A stretch of DNA of 64,000 bases from Parapristionchus giblindavisi. Taxonomy: Eukaryota > Nematoda > Chromadorea > Rhabditida > Diplogasteridae. The translations under genes were made by a program, and so were the position numbers. Below the pieces are notes generated by a model that was not told the origin of the DNA, did no database searches, and saw only the letters and a list, made by a program, of their open reading frames with translations. Of the stretch, positions 48,406-62,302 are shown one piece after another. The stretch is from the NCBI GenBank assembly GCA_943737045.1, contig CALSFV010000254.1, positions 434,001 through 498,000 of the forward strand, written 5' to 3'. Positions within the stretch are counted from its first letter, which is position 1, and each line of letters starts with the position of its first letter.

Positions 48406-49087
48406 GATAAGGTAGTAGTAGTAGTGAAGGGGAAGAGTGAGAGTATCAAATGAATGGATCGGTGTGGGTGGCTAACGGAAGAAGAAAAAGAAGAAGCAAA
48501 ACGAGATCCATCCAACCCCACATAACGGGTAGTATACTCCGATAATGAGAGATAAAGGGAAATCGAGAGTGAGAGACGATTCGATCTTCCACTTTGAAAC
48601 AATTTACGGAAGGAGAAAGTGGGGGGATGATGGTTGATATCTTGCACTAATGAAACTGTCAAGGGTTATCAAAGATATATTAAGAATTACATACTAAGAA
48701 GGTATTAAGCAAAATCAGCTGTAGGAGATGTCTCTACGAAGAATTTCAGAATAATCATGAGAAGAATTGCTATGTTCTATCTTTTATATGATGGTAATAT
48801 ATTCTCTGGATCTTTAATAATATGCCAGAGAAATGATCGTTCGCATCCGATCATATAATGCATGCACATATGGCTATTCTGTGGGAGAGAGTTTATTCAA
48901 TAATCCTATTAGATTTTACACTTCCGTAGCACTATTTCACTGATCGATTTCATCATCTTCACTAGCGTCTATTCTTATCACTGATTTCTATCAGTGCGTG
49001 TGTTTCATTTCCTCTCACCTATCTGTATGCAATGTTTACTTTTCTCCGCTTCTTTACTTTCTCGAAGCAATTTGCCATCTTTACAGA
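48406..49087. other. Divergent promoter region
   Basis: This interval separates the zinc-finger gene (-) and the LRR gene (+), which are transcribed away from each other, so it should hold both promoters. Purine-rich near 48480-48620, otherwise AT-rich; no named site was seen. Confidence 0.45.
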
Positions 49088-52000
49088 ATGCATTCTATTT
49101 CTACAATTATTCTTATTTTCTCGTTGTGCATAGGAATCGCTGATTGTTCAAAAGCAGACGATCCTGTATGTCTTTGAATTGTGTTATATCGTTTAAATTG
49201 TATTAATTTAGGGTCCACTTTTTATTATTTGCGATGAATCGCCTAATGAGCTATGCTCATGCACAAAGCACACTGTGTCATGTTCAAATGCAAGAGTAGA
49301 ACAAGAAGAGTTGGGACTATTCAAGAAATTAGACACACTTAATGTGATATTACCAAAGTCCGTAAGTGATCTTCTAATGACTCAATCAAATCTTCAATTC
49401 GACAGGAGTTCATTCCTACTCGAGCACTTTTTGATCATAATGCGATTGTGCACATAAATGTGAGTTGTGTTAGGTAGTTCATGATTCTGCTGATGATACA
49501 CCCCATTGGTTAGAGACACTATTTGGATATTATTTTACTTATATTATGTCAACATTTTCAGTACATTTGACTGAATTGTTGAACACATGTTCTGTTTTTT
49601 TTGTTAATTACCATAATTTTGCAGCGATTCATGTTGAGTGGAATGGAAAATATCACGGAACTCAACCTTAGCCACAATAAGATAAGTCGAATAGACGATG
49701 ATTCTTTCTTACGCTTTCCCAACATCTCTAAGCTGTATCTACAAAATAATCAACTCGACAATGTTCGAAGGTAGTTTTGTTTTGCTGGATAATGTTATTT
49801 GATAGACCTTTGGATTGAGTATATCGGTTGCAAACTTTTACTTATAGAGGATGGTTCGATAGTATTTCTGATTCGCTACAACTCTTGGATCTATCCAGCA
49901 ATAAGATAAAGAATATGGACCCTGTGAGTATTGCTATTCATTACACACGTTAATCGGTATCTTTTCAAGGATGCATTTATTAACTTTGTAAATCTCAAGA
50001 AATTAATATTCGATTCAAACCCAATTTCTGCGCAAAGCCAGGTAAGCAATTGATCTCATAAATATTTTCTGTAACCAGACAGTTGAATTGATTTTCTTAC
50101 TAGATTGCCTTATCGTTTCTGGAAAGTTTAGAAGTGTTGTCATTAGACGACTGTGATATCAAGGAGTTAGATTCAAAGACATTCAAATCATTAAAGTGAG
50201 TGCAATAGATGATAACCGAGTTCTGGCATTTTCGTTGCAGGAACCTGACTAAACTTTCTCTTCGTAATAATCTCCTGAAAAAAGTTCCGCAAGGAATAGT
50301 GAAAGAATTGGATTTAAATGCGCTTGATCTTTCGGGTACGCTGATCGACGAAATGTGAGTAATTGATTATTTTCATGGTAAATTCAGCTTAAGTTGAAAA
50401 TACGTTCTTTTTTAATGCATGAAAAATTCAATGAAAAGTGTGTAGTGATTTATATTTAGATAAACTTCCAGTGATGCTGCCGTAATGTAAATGTCTATTA
50501 CAGACCCACTAATGCATTTGCTGGTGCGTCCGAGATAACCACTCTATATCTCGAAGATATGCCAAACTTGAAAGTTATTCATGAATGTGCATTTTGTGGA
50601 ATGGATTCCCTGAAGGTGAATAGATTTGAAAGATAAGTTCAGCTTAGTTTTTAAAACAATTTTCATTGTGTTAAACAATTTTCATTGTGAATGACAATAG
50701 AATTTGAACACGTATTTCGGACATTTTGTTGTTTCGTTGAAATATTCAAAATAAAGTACGCATTTTCTTAAAACGGATGTTCTTAATCAATTGTATAAAC
50801 CTATTCTCATTCAGCACATATCATTTTCGAAGAGCTCTCAAATTGAACAGCTTCATCCAAATGCTTTCGGATTCAAGGACAATTTTCACTTATCAAAGAT
50901 TGAGGTTGTTCAATCGTACAGTCAAATGATTAAACACGTGATTTATAGACTTTAGACATATCGTGGACCAATATCACACTGGAGAAAAGTCTACTAGACT
51001 ATGGAAAGGTACACAATGTTGTATAATATAGGATTGAGTCGAAGATGATTCTCTCAGCTTAGAAACTTCATAGCGACGGACGTTCTCTTTGATTGTGGAT
51101 GTGATAAGAAATTCCTGAGGAAAATTCCGTCCCTAAGAGATATACGGTAGCCTAGTCAGCTTTAAAATATTTGTTATTAATATTGATCCCTATATAGATG
51201 TGATTCTCCTAAAAGTCTAAGTGGGAGACTAATCACTGAGCTCGACTCTGATGAGGTTGTTAAACATTATTTTTATGCATTAGCGATTGAACTAGATAGG
51301 CGGTGTTACATTTTCAAAACGGGCGCTCGTCCACGTGCGTTTTACTAACTGAAAAACGTACGCGGACGTGCGCTCTTGTTTAAAATGTAACACCGCCTTA
51401 GAAGGTGCATTTGAGTGATAATTTAGCTTACATAAAATTCAATGTATTTGCTGACGCCAGCGTGGAACATTGATTGACCGTAAGTATCGATTAATAGTGT
51501 ATTCCGTAACTTTCTACAGTAAGTTTATGGTGTTGCACTTGGACCAGCGACATCAACACATCAATGTTCCACGCCGGCGTTAGGCATCGCGTTCGCGTCA
51601 AGCAAGTGCCTAATAATAATATCTTTATGTGGGTTTCAGGTAGGCGAGATAATGTGATACATAGAGAAATAACATTAGGGACACATACATGTAAATACAA
51701 TACAACAACGAGGCAGTAAGCCTAAATACAACAGCTTACAGCAAAGTGTATTTTTTACAAAGTGTGTTTTTGTAGATGTGCTTAGAGGTAGTGAGAAGTC
51801 GTCGATTCTTCTTCGGACTGTTCGGAGCCATCATCTCTGTTTTCGTACTGACGATTGTATTCATCTTGTGCAGATTGCGGAGGCAAAGGTGAAATAATCA
51901 ATTGATTTCAATTGGCTCATATCAGTGGCGTGATAGCGTTTATTACTGGTTTGCCAATCGCCAAACTAAAATACACTTAATACAACCCGTATTTAGTTCG

Positions 52001-52274
52001 ATGAAATCACGTATTGGTCACATTGAACTTTTTTAAACATTCTATGCAATTTGATGAGTTCTTGTAGTTCACTGAACGACAATACCATTCTAGCGATACT
52101 TACTGGTTATTACAGATAACTACGTTTTCATTTTATTAAAACTTTGAGCGATTGATTTCGTGAGTAAAATGCACCTCGTAATTATCAGTTTATTACAGGA
52201 AAAAGAATCCCGCTCACTCCAAAGCGGAAAGTGTCCGTCAAGCTTATGCATTGCTTACTACAACGAAATTATAA
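49088..52274 (+). CDS. Leucine-rich-repeat single-pass membrane protein
   Basis: Fifteen exons (49088-49165, 49212-49361, 49406-49459, 49625-49770, 49848-49923, 49970-50041, 50104-50195, 50241-50354, 50504-50615, 50815-50904, 50949-51008, 51058-51146, 51198-51255, 51776-51888, 52199-52274) give 459 residues. There is a signal peptide (MHSISTIILIFSLCIGIADC), then an LRRNT-like CDESPNELCSCTKHTVSCS. Tandem LRRs follow (ITELNLSHNKISRIDDDSF, LQLLDLSSNKIKNM, LEVLSLDDCDIKEL, ITTLYLEDMPNLKVI) and an LRRCT-like DCGCDKKFLR...CDSP. A membrane helix at about 408-430 (FFFGLFGAIISVFVLTIVFI) is followed by a short basic tail. No TIR, Ig or kinase domain is present. It is a cell-surface adhesion or recognition protein by architecture; the ligand is unknown. 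Alternative 3' exons near 52418 cannot be excluded. Confidence 0.88.
51299..51397. mobile_element. Harbinger-like MITE, copy 3 (99 bp)
   Basis: Ends GGCGGTGTTACATTTTCAAA and its near reverse complement; followed by TTA, but the left flank (ATA) no longer matches. It lies in the LRR gene intron before the membrane-helix exon. Confidence 0.7.
51456..51577. repeat. Short inverted repeat in LRR intron
   Basis: A segment containing GCGTGGAACATTGAT near 51460 is matched by its reverse complement ATCAATGTTCCACGC near 51560, about 85 bases apart. Function unknown. Confidence 0.7.
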
Positions 52275-52750
52275 TGTTGAAACTTTTTTATAATGCACCT
52301 GTGTATAAATACAATAGAAGAATCGTTCACAATGCATCGAATCACAGAAAGAAATACACATAAGAATAATTGAGTAGCGAAAGAAATGTATGAGCATCGA
52401 AATGGCGAATGTTTCAGGTCCTAGGGACCGTTGGACCAGGAATGGAAACTGTCAAAGTTTACAGAGAAGTATGTATGTACATGTATTGGATCTTTCACTA
52501 TCGCTACCCTAAAATGAAATTTCACAAACTATTTCTGCGTTAACTGCTATCGAGAGATTGCTCGGATGGCAACAACGATCGTTTCATAGTGTAGTAGTAG
52601 GATGAATAGTGTGGTAATCATGTTGGGAGAGGAATGGGGAAGAGAACGGGTTTGATTGTTGATACAATCAATGTACACGAGCGATCAACGCGAGTTCACA
52701 CTAGACAATGGTGTTGTTGTCATTGCAGACACATTGTAGTCGATCTTGGA
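52275..52750. other. Convergent 3' ends of LRR and chromodomain-like genes
   Basis: Holds the 3' flanks of two converging genes. A possible extra LRR exon (acceptor near 52418) is the only feature; otherwise nothing was seen. Confidence 0.4.
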
Positions 52751-55700
52751 TCATACGAGATTGAGTTGCAGCTCGTATTCCCGAAGGGCCTGAAACAGGA
52801 ATACCGATTAATAAATTTATATTTATTGATTTATACGATTACATTATCAATAAATTGATTGCGATTGTAAATGGATAATCCATGAAAAAAATCGAAATAC
52901 GTTTCGCGTCGATCATTGATTGAAACTTTGAATCAATTTTCTGGCAATGCTCTTGAACGACAGCATTTTTAAACTTCAGGTATCATCTTCCAATACCGTA
53001 CTATATCCCTTCATTTTTCATCATGTACATGTACCATAAAGATGCATCTATGTTTAACAGCACTTGTGATATATTAAGAATACAATCCTTATAATATCAC
53101 GTCAATCATTCTCACCTTGGGTGCATATTCGTGTAGTACATCGCGATGAATGGCACACAAAAACATCGAGGTAGAATCAACTTTAGTCGGGGTCGGCTTG
53201 TTCAATCGAGGCTTTAGCGAGACTAGGTAGTATTCCTGAAAAAGACTATTAGTATTGCCCGACGTTTTTTTAAAAATAATCTGAAACATTACCAAACGGG
53301 TAAGGCATTGTCCAATGATGCAGACGATTCTGGAACCAAACAGTCGCTCACCGAATTCTGCAAATAGTCGACAAATCTCCATTGGCCAGGTCTTTCATAT
53401 ACTTGTTCACATTGATATATGTAAAGTGTTTTATATAAATGCCGGCCTGTCTTGTTTTATGTCCATGTATCAATCTGTGACATTTTTTCGTTCAACGTAC
53501 TCGATAGTCTTCTCATCTCGGGATTGGCGTTTATCCACTCGTTATAAGAAGCCACAGTGAAGAATCGGTCCTGAACAACAATTGATTTCTTTGAACGATT
53601 AACGAATAGATACGTCTTTCAGTCATATTCTGTTTCATGAACCAAATTTTGTAAATATCTAATAATGAATAATGTTATCATAAAGATTTTTATCACATAG
53701 AACGTCCTCCTCTTCTATGATAATATCATAACTCTGATAACGATATCGTATCATTACAATCTTTCTTATTTAACCACTTCCGCGTGTTTGGGTAGAGAAT
53801 GAAGATGTAATAACGCGATGTCTCAGGGTTATGTTATTCTTCTAACTACGTAATAATAGAGGATAAAGTTAGTTCAGCACAATACTTGCTAACTTCCTCA
53901 TTAAGGAAATTTTCACTATAACAATTCTATTCTCACTTTTTCTCTCGATCCATATGTCCTCAGGTACGTTGTGTGCTTCGCTGCTAATTCGTCCACATAA
54001 ATCACTCGCGATCGAGCCGTCGAAGACTCGCAGTCACTAAAACTTTTTAAAACTGTTTTTGTTAACAAGTAACAAGTAGTATTTCTCAATGTAATTAAGC
54101 AATATCATCACTACGGTTCACAGAATTCTCACTACCTTGAACGCCGTAACGACAGGTCACATAGTTCTTTTTTTAAACATTTTTTCTTAAAAAATAGTCT
54201 CGATCTGGCTTTCAAAGCAAAATGGTTTTCTATATGTAGAAAGCAATGCATTGATCACTCACATCACAGACGAATTGCCTGACTGCACTGGGGATTCCGA
54301 AGGAGTGAGCACTCCCTCAGATCCGTTCAACATTTGTCTCAGAATCGAACTACGAGATCGATCCGTAGTATCGGAATCGATAGAAGGTTCACTCGTATTC
54401 ACTTCAGGAACATCAACAGTTACTTCATCGTCATCAATTGATAAAAGAAGTCTGCAAATGGAATTCTTCGATTCGTTGCCTTGGCGATGGTCACATAATC
54501 ATACGATTACCGTTAATAAGCTTATAGTTCTTGGTACTAAGACATACCCCTAAGAAAAACAAGAAGAGTATGTGAACTATAATAGATTCACAGCTTTTAA
54601 AAATTTAAATCTTTCTGTGATAAAAACGGTCAAATCTGGAGTAAAACAGCGCAAACAATATGAAAAATTGACATTCCTTACTCACAGCCTAAAAAAATCG
54701 AGGGGATAAGATCGGATCCCATGTCAATGAGAGGATTCTGCTGAACCGTATTGAACAATTTGATACCTTGTAGATCGTCTCTTCCTTCTAGATTGGGGCA
54801 TGTCAAAGTCCCCTTCTTCATCCGAACTCTGGCCCAGAAGCCTCTCTCGCTTCAAAGCATAATGTCTCATGATTGTTGATCTATAATCAGTTCTTTGTTA
54901 ATTGGAAAGTCTTTCTATTATCAGTTAATTACATAGGCCACAGTATAGTATCATATTAAATGATCACGAGAGCAATGCTTTTTTCAATGCAATCCCGTGT
55001 CCTTCTCTCTCAAATGAGCCTCTTAATAACATTGATAACAATGTTAAAATCTTAGACACTTCATTCTATCATTTAGCTCCAAACAATACTACGCTTTCAG
55101 AGTGTGACATCTTATCAATGCAGAGAAATCAAACGTGGACAGGGCACAGAAAGCGATCGATCGAAAGCACAATACTATTGATAATAGAGAACTGACCTGT
55201 AATGGAGTATCTTTGACCTCCTGGCCATTCTTTTGTGATAGTCGTTGATGAGAACGACCACACTTGGATCGAATGCAACCTGTAAATGGTTTGAAATAAA
55301 CAGACCAGAAATGGAGTCACATTTGCGTAAACTACTCTGATAGTACATAAGTATTTGGCTACTTTGCGTCGATAAAATTGTTTAACTATCAAGTGACACG
55401 ATAGACCGTTGGTGATTGGCATGAAAACCCTCTAGAGTGATTCAAGAATGGCAGGTAGAAAAAGAATACAAACCATATCAGTGGCTCTCTCCCAGCACGT
55501 GGTTGGCGAATTGCGGTAGCGAACGAGAAACTCAGCCTGAGAAAAAAAATAAAGCAATAAACAGAATAGACCAATTATTATAAAATAGTGAGATATAGTG
55601 GTAATACCTCTTGGTCGGTGCCAACTTTCGACAGAATCTCATCCACTCCGTCCGAATCGGAGAGACTATCGTCTGCTGAATCAGATAGAGATAATCAGAT

Positions 55701-55928
55701 AAGTCAGATAAAGGTTCAAAACTTGTCTCACTAAGATGTGACAAGATACGACAAATGCACTATGTTTGAGTGATGGGGTGTCATGCTAGTAACAATAATG
55801 TATATTCGTGGTGTGGTCGTTAACCCCAAGAAATATTGCGCGAAATGAAGGGTGTAATGAGAAAGAAAGTACTCACTGATATCGTCCTCGTGTCGATTCG
55901 TGTTATTATGTCGATTGGGATCGACCAT
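52751..55928 (-). CDS. Chromodomain-like nuclear protein
   Basis: Confident exons are 55928-55877, 55675-55608, 55536-55474, 55279-55197, 54880-54767, 54451-54263, 53357-53293, 53235-53116 and 52789-52751. One or two exons between 54262 and 53358 are needed but not settled: open, in-frame stretches near 54030 and 53570-53510 (FFTVASYNEWINANPEMRRL) are the best candidates. After an acidic N-terminus (TDDSLSDSDGVDEIL) comes EFLVRYRNSPTTCWE, which fits the chromodomain core (YLVKWKGxxxxxxTWE), then VVVLINDYHKRM like its C-terminal helix. A basic patch (SRRKRRS) and an acidic Ser-rich region follow, then a conserved-looking C-terminal part ending ALREYELQLNLV. I infer binding to a methylated histone tail. 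The start could also be at 55937 or 56003. Confidence 0.65.
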
Positions 55929-58038
55929 AACTACCATACAAGGGTAGACACAGCACAGCCGACGAAAGAACCAAGCAAGATGAAGAATAGGTGATCTACT
56001 CATGGAGTGGGCGTCGCCTATCCTCGAGTAGAGGAGAAATATAACAAAGGTCGACTCACTCGCCGCACACACTGCACCACACACACACTGTCCTCTCTTG
56101 TCTCCACTGAGTTCTCCACACTACTCCATCCACTGTGTGCATTGCTAGAGTGGGCGGGATAGAGAATTACGGATGATAAGTAATGGATCCCATTATCATA
56201 TTTAATCGGAATTTATGAGCTGATAGCAAGGACAAAAATAGTTTCCATGAGACTCCATTTCATTTCTGATGTATTCCCCATGCATTTAACTACGGAAATT
56301 TAGATGAAATGTCTTCGAATTAATTCGAAAAAATCGAAAAAATGTTGTTACAAAAATGTTAGTAGCAAAATTTTTTTTAAATGTATGAAACTAAAAATTA
56401 AAAATATAGAAACAAACTGCAATCAAAAAATTTCCTTTTATATTTTTTGAAATGTTTTTACCCTCCTCACGATATATCCGTATCATTGGTTTGAACTGTT
56501 GGGATGTGAAAACTGAATACTTGATCAGCAATAAGTGCTTGAATAACCGAAAAAAGAACATATTACCAAAGTACTTGTAGAAATATATTCCGATCGATAT
56601 TCTCCTCATAGCGGGAAACTTCCTTGAATTTTGTTGGATACAAGATTGGCTAATGATGGAAACAATTAGGAAGAGTCGATCATTTGCCAGACAGACAGAC
56701 CTTTACATATCATTCACTGTTATTCTAACACTATGGAAATAGACTGCCTACCTTCCTTATTGACACTCGTATTGATAAGTCTCTGATAAGTGGTCATATG
56801 AGCAGTCAGTAGGTATATTCCAATGATATTTACGTCTGATTATGAACAATACTGACCATAACTGGGAACTAAAAATATTATCATCGGCTAGAACGCGGGT
56901 TTTAAAATGGATCAGTTTACAAGAATCCTGCATAAGGACCTTTTCTATAAAGTAATTTTCATGTCTCAAGCTATACCTTACACAATCTGCCTTAGACTCA
57001 GAACTAATATCGATGTTCACTAATATCGATCCTTCCTGTACCAGATCAGAATAATGAATAATAAAATTTAATTTATAGCTAATATTATAACTGCGAGCCT
57101 TTGAAAAAAAAATATATTTCAGGCCTATTCGATCATGTTCCAATGACGATCTTGATCAAGTCAGAAAACCAACGGTGAATTTTTGAGGATATGTTTGTCT
57201 ATGAATAAATTTGCTTTATAGTGTACTACTGCATTCTTTCTTGTCCTACACTGAATTTAACTTCCAACAATCTCGATCATTCTTTGCTTTTCTCGTCTTC
57301 CTCTTCTTCGTTTTCATTGTCTTACATTTCCCTCTCGGCTCGCCCCCGTTGGCAACTATGGCGAGGCATAGCGACGATACTGCAATAACACAAGCATCAA
57401 AGATGATAATAGGAATGGAGACGAACAGTCAATAAATTGTGGCCGATTTCGTATCAGTTTAACATCAAGAACTGGTAGGGATCAATGTAGGAAGGGTACA
57501 AATGAAAGGAAATTGAAATGACACCCCCCCCCCTGATCACACATTCACATTAAATAGTTAATGGGTTTACCAAATCTGAACGACATATCAATTGAAACAT
57601 AATTCGAGATTTGCTCCCTAAATCAGATTCAGATCATTCATCACACTAGATGGGTATTGTGTAGTCTAAAAGGGCGGTTACTGGGATATGGAGAGTCTCT
57701 CTTCCTGAGTCTCTTTTCTTGAGATCATTGTGGCTTTGAGGAAGAGTTTGGTGATCTTGTTCTCTGATGAAATTACTTCTTCTGACACTTGTTTTACTAG
57801 ACGTTCTTGGGTGCATCGTCGGATTCCAGATCGTGAGCACTTCACATTATTTTATTTACACATATTATCACAGCTAGTGTAATTTACACATATGTATAAA
57901 TCGTCTTGATTAGATCTACATATAAATTCCTGTTCATTATTTATGATGCGATGAATATTGCATAATTTATTTTCATTATATCTTCACAGACAGCATTATA
58001 TGTTATAGATGTAAATGTGATTCATCCCTTATTTTTAG
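55929..58038. other. Intergenic or undetected 5' exons of the EGF/ENaC gene
   Basis: The chromodomain-like gene promoter lies at the left end. The EGF/ENaC gene at the right must have upstream exons, because a degenerin needs a cytosolic N-terminus and first membrane helix, but I found no convincing ones. A frame at 57211-57435 contains a hydrophobic run (FAFLVFLFFVFIVLHFPLG), and a minus frame at 57840-57646 is open for 64 codons; neither has support beyond being open. Confidence 0.4.
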
Positions 58039-61000
58039 TGTTTTAACAATTACGATTGTGTGGCCGGTGGATCGTGCCCGAAGGATAAACGGGCCTCAGG
58101 CTGTACATGCACACAGTGTTCGTGCTATGATTCATGTAGTACAGGACAATACTGCGACAACTGTAAATGCACTCATCCACTACATCCATACTCTCATTTT
58201 GTCTTAATTCAGTTATGAACACGACTGCGTGTGACAATTGCGCTAAAACTCCTTGCCCAACGACCAATTATACGTGTACCAATGGACTGAACACGAGGAG
58301 TTGTGCTTGTGCGCCAACCCAAACTGGCAATAACTGCGAATTCCGTAAGTGTATTAAACAATCAACAATAATCTAAAATGATTTATGTACCACTAGTAGT
58401 AGACGTGCACTTACAGAATACTAGAACAATACTTGCTATCGTACCTCTTTGGCTGTTTCAGAATAAAGTTCATTATGTGGATACCTTTGAAAATTAGGGG
58501 AAATTGGTTAAATAACACTAATGAGAGCTAATCACCATTCTTCTAGAAATATCCGATCCTTGTGCCAGTTATCCCTGCATGAACGGTGGAACATGCAGTG
58601 GAGACATTGGTAAAGGGACCTTTACGTGTTCGTGTCAACAGGGCTACTACGGAACACAATGTCAATGTAAGTTGTAGCTATACTAATAGATATTCTTTTA
58701 TTTTTTCCTTAGCTTGGTATTATAGTTGAATGATTATAAGGAAGTCAATAATGTTTTATAATCTTCATCTAACAAGGTGTGAGACAAGGGACTTATCTTG
58801 AAGAAAATAAAACCATCCCAATATCTTGATCTTTGAGTCTCCGGAGATCCTTGCGACGGTGTAACCTGTGTCAATGGAGCATGTACAAAGATATTCGATG
58901 TATGTTCCATTGATTCTTTTTCAACATCTACATTAATTATTTAAGGGCTCACGAGCAATATGCAATTGCACAGAAAATTATCAAGGAGCAAAATGTGACG
59001 AACTCATTGCGACAAGTTTGTGATGATTAATTTGCACTAAGACGACCTTTTCACTTTGAATATGTACAGGATATATGTAATTTTTATTGATTCAACTTTC
59101 AGGAAATCAACTCGGTAGTGGTACTTGCTATGACTTTGCCGCCGCTCTCAATTCTACAGCCTTCACACAATACGTAAATAATGCAATGACGTTAGAGTAC
59201 TGCGAATCACTAATGATGGCTAATACGAAATATGTCGTATACGGTAAGTTCACACACTATAAGAGCTGAGAGAACGGCCTAAACGATTTAGTGGTTGCCG
59301 GCGACGTCTGCTACGTAGGAACAGATAACGTGCTCACATCCACTTCGAATGATGCTGACTGTTACACGAGATGCTCAGGTCAATTAATCACTGTCTGGCA
59401 TAAAATACATAAAGGAGTTTTATAGGAACTTGGAGAGAAAAGTGTGGAACAATCGATTATGTATGGTTGTACAGTTTTCCGTATACAGGTCAATGGATTC
59501 TTCAAAACTTTTTAATTTAAGAAAATAAATAAAAATAATTGCATTATTTGAATAATTATTCAGAGGAGACAGCTCAATGCAAAGAGGCACCCACTCCAAA
59601 ATGCACTTCGCCTACACAAGGATACTGTGTTGAAGAAGAAGTGAGTACTTACCTGCTTATCCCAACAAACAACTACATATTTCCATTCTAAGGGTACATA
59701 TGAATGCGTGTGCGCTCCTGGATATTTGGGTTCAACCTGCAGCATTGGCAAGTGAATTATAACTGAATTATACCCTTATTCTTAAATGAGAATATTGAGC
59801 CTTCAGTAAACAATCCGTGCGCATTAATGTATTGTGGTGCTGGTGTATGCAAAGCAACGCTGGACAATTCCACAGGCTATTGTGTGTGTCCCACAGGATA
59901 TACCGGAGAAAAGTGTACAGGTACCTCCTACTCTCAATTTTCACTAACATGCGTATAGTCCCTGCGTTTAAACCAATATTTCAAACTACCCTTAAAGTTT
60001 GGCATTTTCAGTAAAGGATCAGTGCGCGTTTTCTCCTTGTAAAAATGGTGGAACTTGTGCTACTACGGTAATGTGCTCTGTAACCAATAAAATAATGGGT
60101 GAATTTTTTCAGGGCTCTAATTCATACAAATGCACATGTCTCGGAGCATTCACAGGAACGAATTGTGAAAGTCAGTTTCTTCACTATGTCTTCTTCTTTC
60201 CGTACATTAGACTCATTCCTCATTTAAAGTTGGTGTCCATTACTAATCTTTGATGCTTATGTCAGACGTCTCTACCTGAAACAATGCCCGCTTTGTCCAG
60301 CTATTGGGCCTCATCCTAGTTACAGATCCCTTTATGATCTTTTAGCGCCAAAGTGCAACAAAACTCTCCCCAACTACCTTTCCTTTTGTCCCAAACCAAA
60401 TATGATTTTTGCTTCCTTATTTTATTTAAAGATGGAGACCCACGAGTTTTTTCGTAATAAGACTGTTCGGATAGAATGATAGAGATTCATAACACGAATC
60501 GAAAGACATATCTGATATTGATTCCCGTTATGTTTAAATCTCACCATGCGCGTTGAAAGCACAAGTTTCAAGGCATGTAGAGAGTGCCCATCCGATTTGC
60601 ATACTTACTCTCTCATTTTCTCATTATCCCTTACGCTACTTACCATATAATATAAACAATAGCCAACATGCTTATCGTGGTGGGAGTCAGTCATGCCAAC
60701 TCATGGGTCCCCTTCTTTAATTCGATAAATTTCGCTTAAGAACTCGCGGGAGCGGCCCGATAGCACGCTTGGTTCACAAAATGTGGCAAAAAGTTGGCAC
60801 TGACTTTCCGGCGCTACTGTATGTCAAGTTGATTAAAAATATGAAAGTGATAAATTTCCAGGTTATCTTGCTTGTGCATCAAGTCCGTGTGTCCATGGAC
60901 AATGCACAGACACAGCTGGTTCGCAATATACGTGCTCTTGTGATCCCGCATGGACCGGTACCAACTGCGATACTGGTAAGTCTACTATGTATGGTCTAAA

Positions 61001-62266
61001 GAAGCCGATATTATATGTTTCATAGTATTCGATCGTTCGTAAAATATATTCTAATCATACTTAAGATTATGATGAGTGCTCGGATGGGACAGTTCGGTGT
61101 GAAAATGGTGGTACTTGCATCAATCTGTCACCATGGTACGAATGCAAGTGCCCGATTGGATGGGAAGGAGACGAATGTGACTTCAGTAAGTCTATTTAGT
61201 AGCGAAATTATCCTTATATGCGATAAGTGCATATTTTAAGGAAATAATCATTATTGTCCGTATAAAATGTACTTGCATAATTGCATTACTACTTCTGCTA
61301 AACAGAGGAAGAACTATTGATTAACTACCCACTCTTTCCTCCTTTCCTTCCTCGCTCTCTCTGATCTACCTACTCACTCACCAGTGCGCTCTCTCTAAAC
61401 ATAGAAATTGATTGTGGCAGTGGTTGGCTACTCTCGTACCAAATAAACAAGTGTATTTTATACGGTCAATATTTATTTAAGATCCAGATGATTGCAATAT
61501 GACATACGTTGGCCCAGATGGACTTGACTACCCTAATTTATGTAATTACTATGTAAGATATTAATCTATTGTAGCAAGGCTATTGTTTTGTTCAGCCCAA
61601 TTTAATAATAAATGTTTTAGCCCTATTATAGATCTATCAGAATTAGGATGTGCTCCCTTTTATGTTTTTCACGAAAAAAAAAGATGATATGTCTCATTCA
61701 GGATCCCGAAGCCATCTGTGTCGATGGTCTAGCAAATTATACATGTATCTGCGGACCTGCATGGGAAGATTATTATTGTGATTCTGACGTGGATGAGTGT
61801 GTGGAAGCTAAAGCGAACAATGAATCTCTGTGCGAGAACTTTGGAACTTGTGTCAATACAATTGGTTCATATGAATGCACGTGTATCACGGGCACGTTCG
61901 GATTCAACTGCTCGATAAGTGAGTCGAAATTTGACTTACAATATCTTATCTTCATATAATATGTTGTTTTCATTAAGATCCTGACGATTGCTTGGAGAGT
62001 AATGAATTAATCGATGGAAAGTACTATCCAAATAAGTGCATTGCAAGGGTGCGTCCACATTACAAAAATATAATATTTACATTTAATAATGAAACGTGAT
62101 GTGATATCGGGAAATTTCTTGGAACGAGAATGTAATATAATAATATTTATACGTATTCATGAATAAACAGTGAAACGTGTGATAGAAGAAAAAGAAAGAA
62201 ATGAATCGATAAACGAAAATGACGATAATGCTAACGATAATGAATTGCTAACGGGTTAAAGAGTAG

Positions 62267-62302
<36 letters not shown>

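Noticed and set aside
52634..52858. 74-codon plus-strand frame
   Set aside because: Lies opposite the last coding exon of the minus-strand chromodomain-like gene, which splices in phase and ends properly.
57211..57435. Hydrophobic 74-codon frame considered as the first membrane helix of the EGAS-type gene
   Set aside because: The hydrophobic run is a TTC/TTT-rich tract, the frame stops soon after, and I could not splice it in phase to 58039.
57646..57840. 64-codon minus-strand frame
   Set aside because: Possibly an exon of an unseen gene, but no partner exon or known motif supports it.
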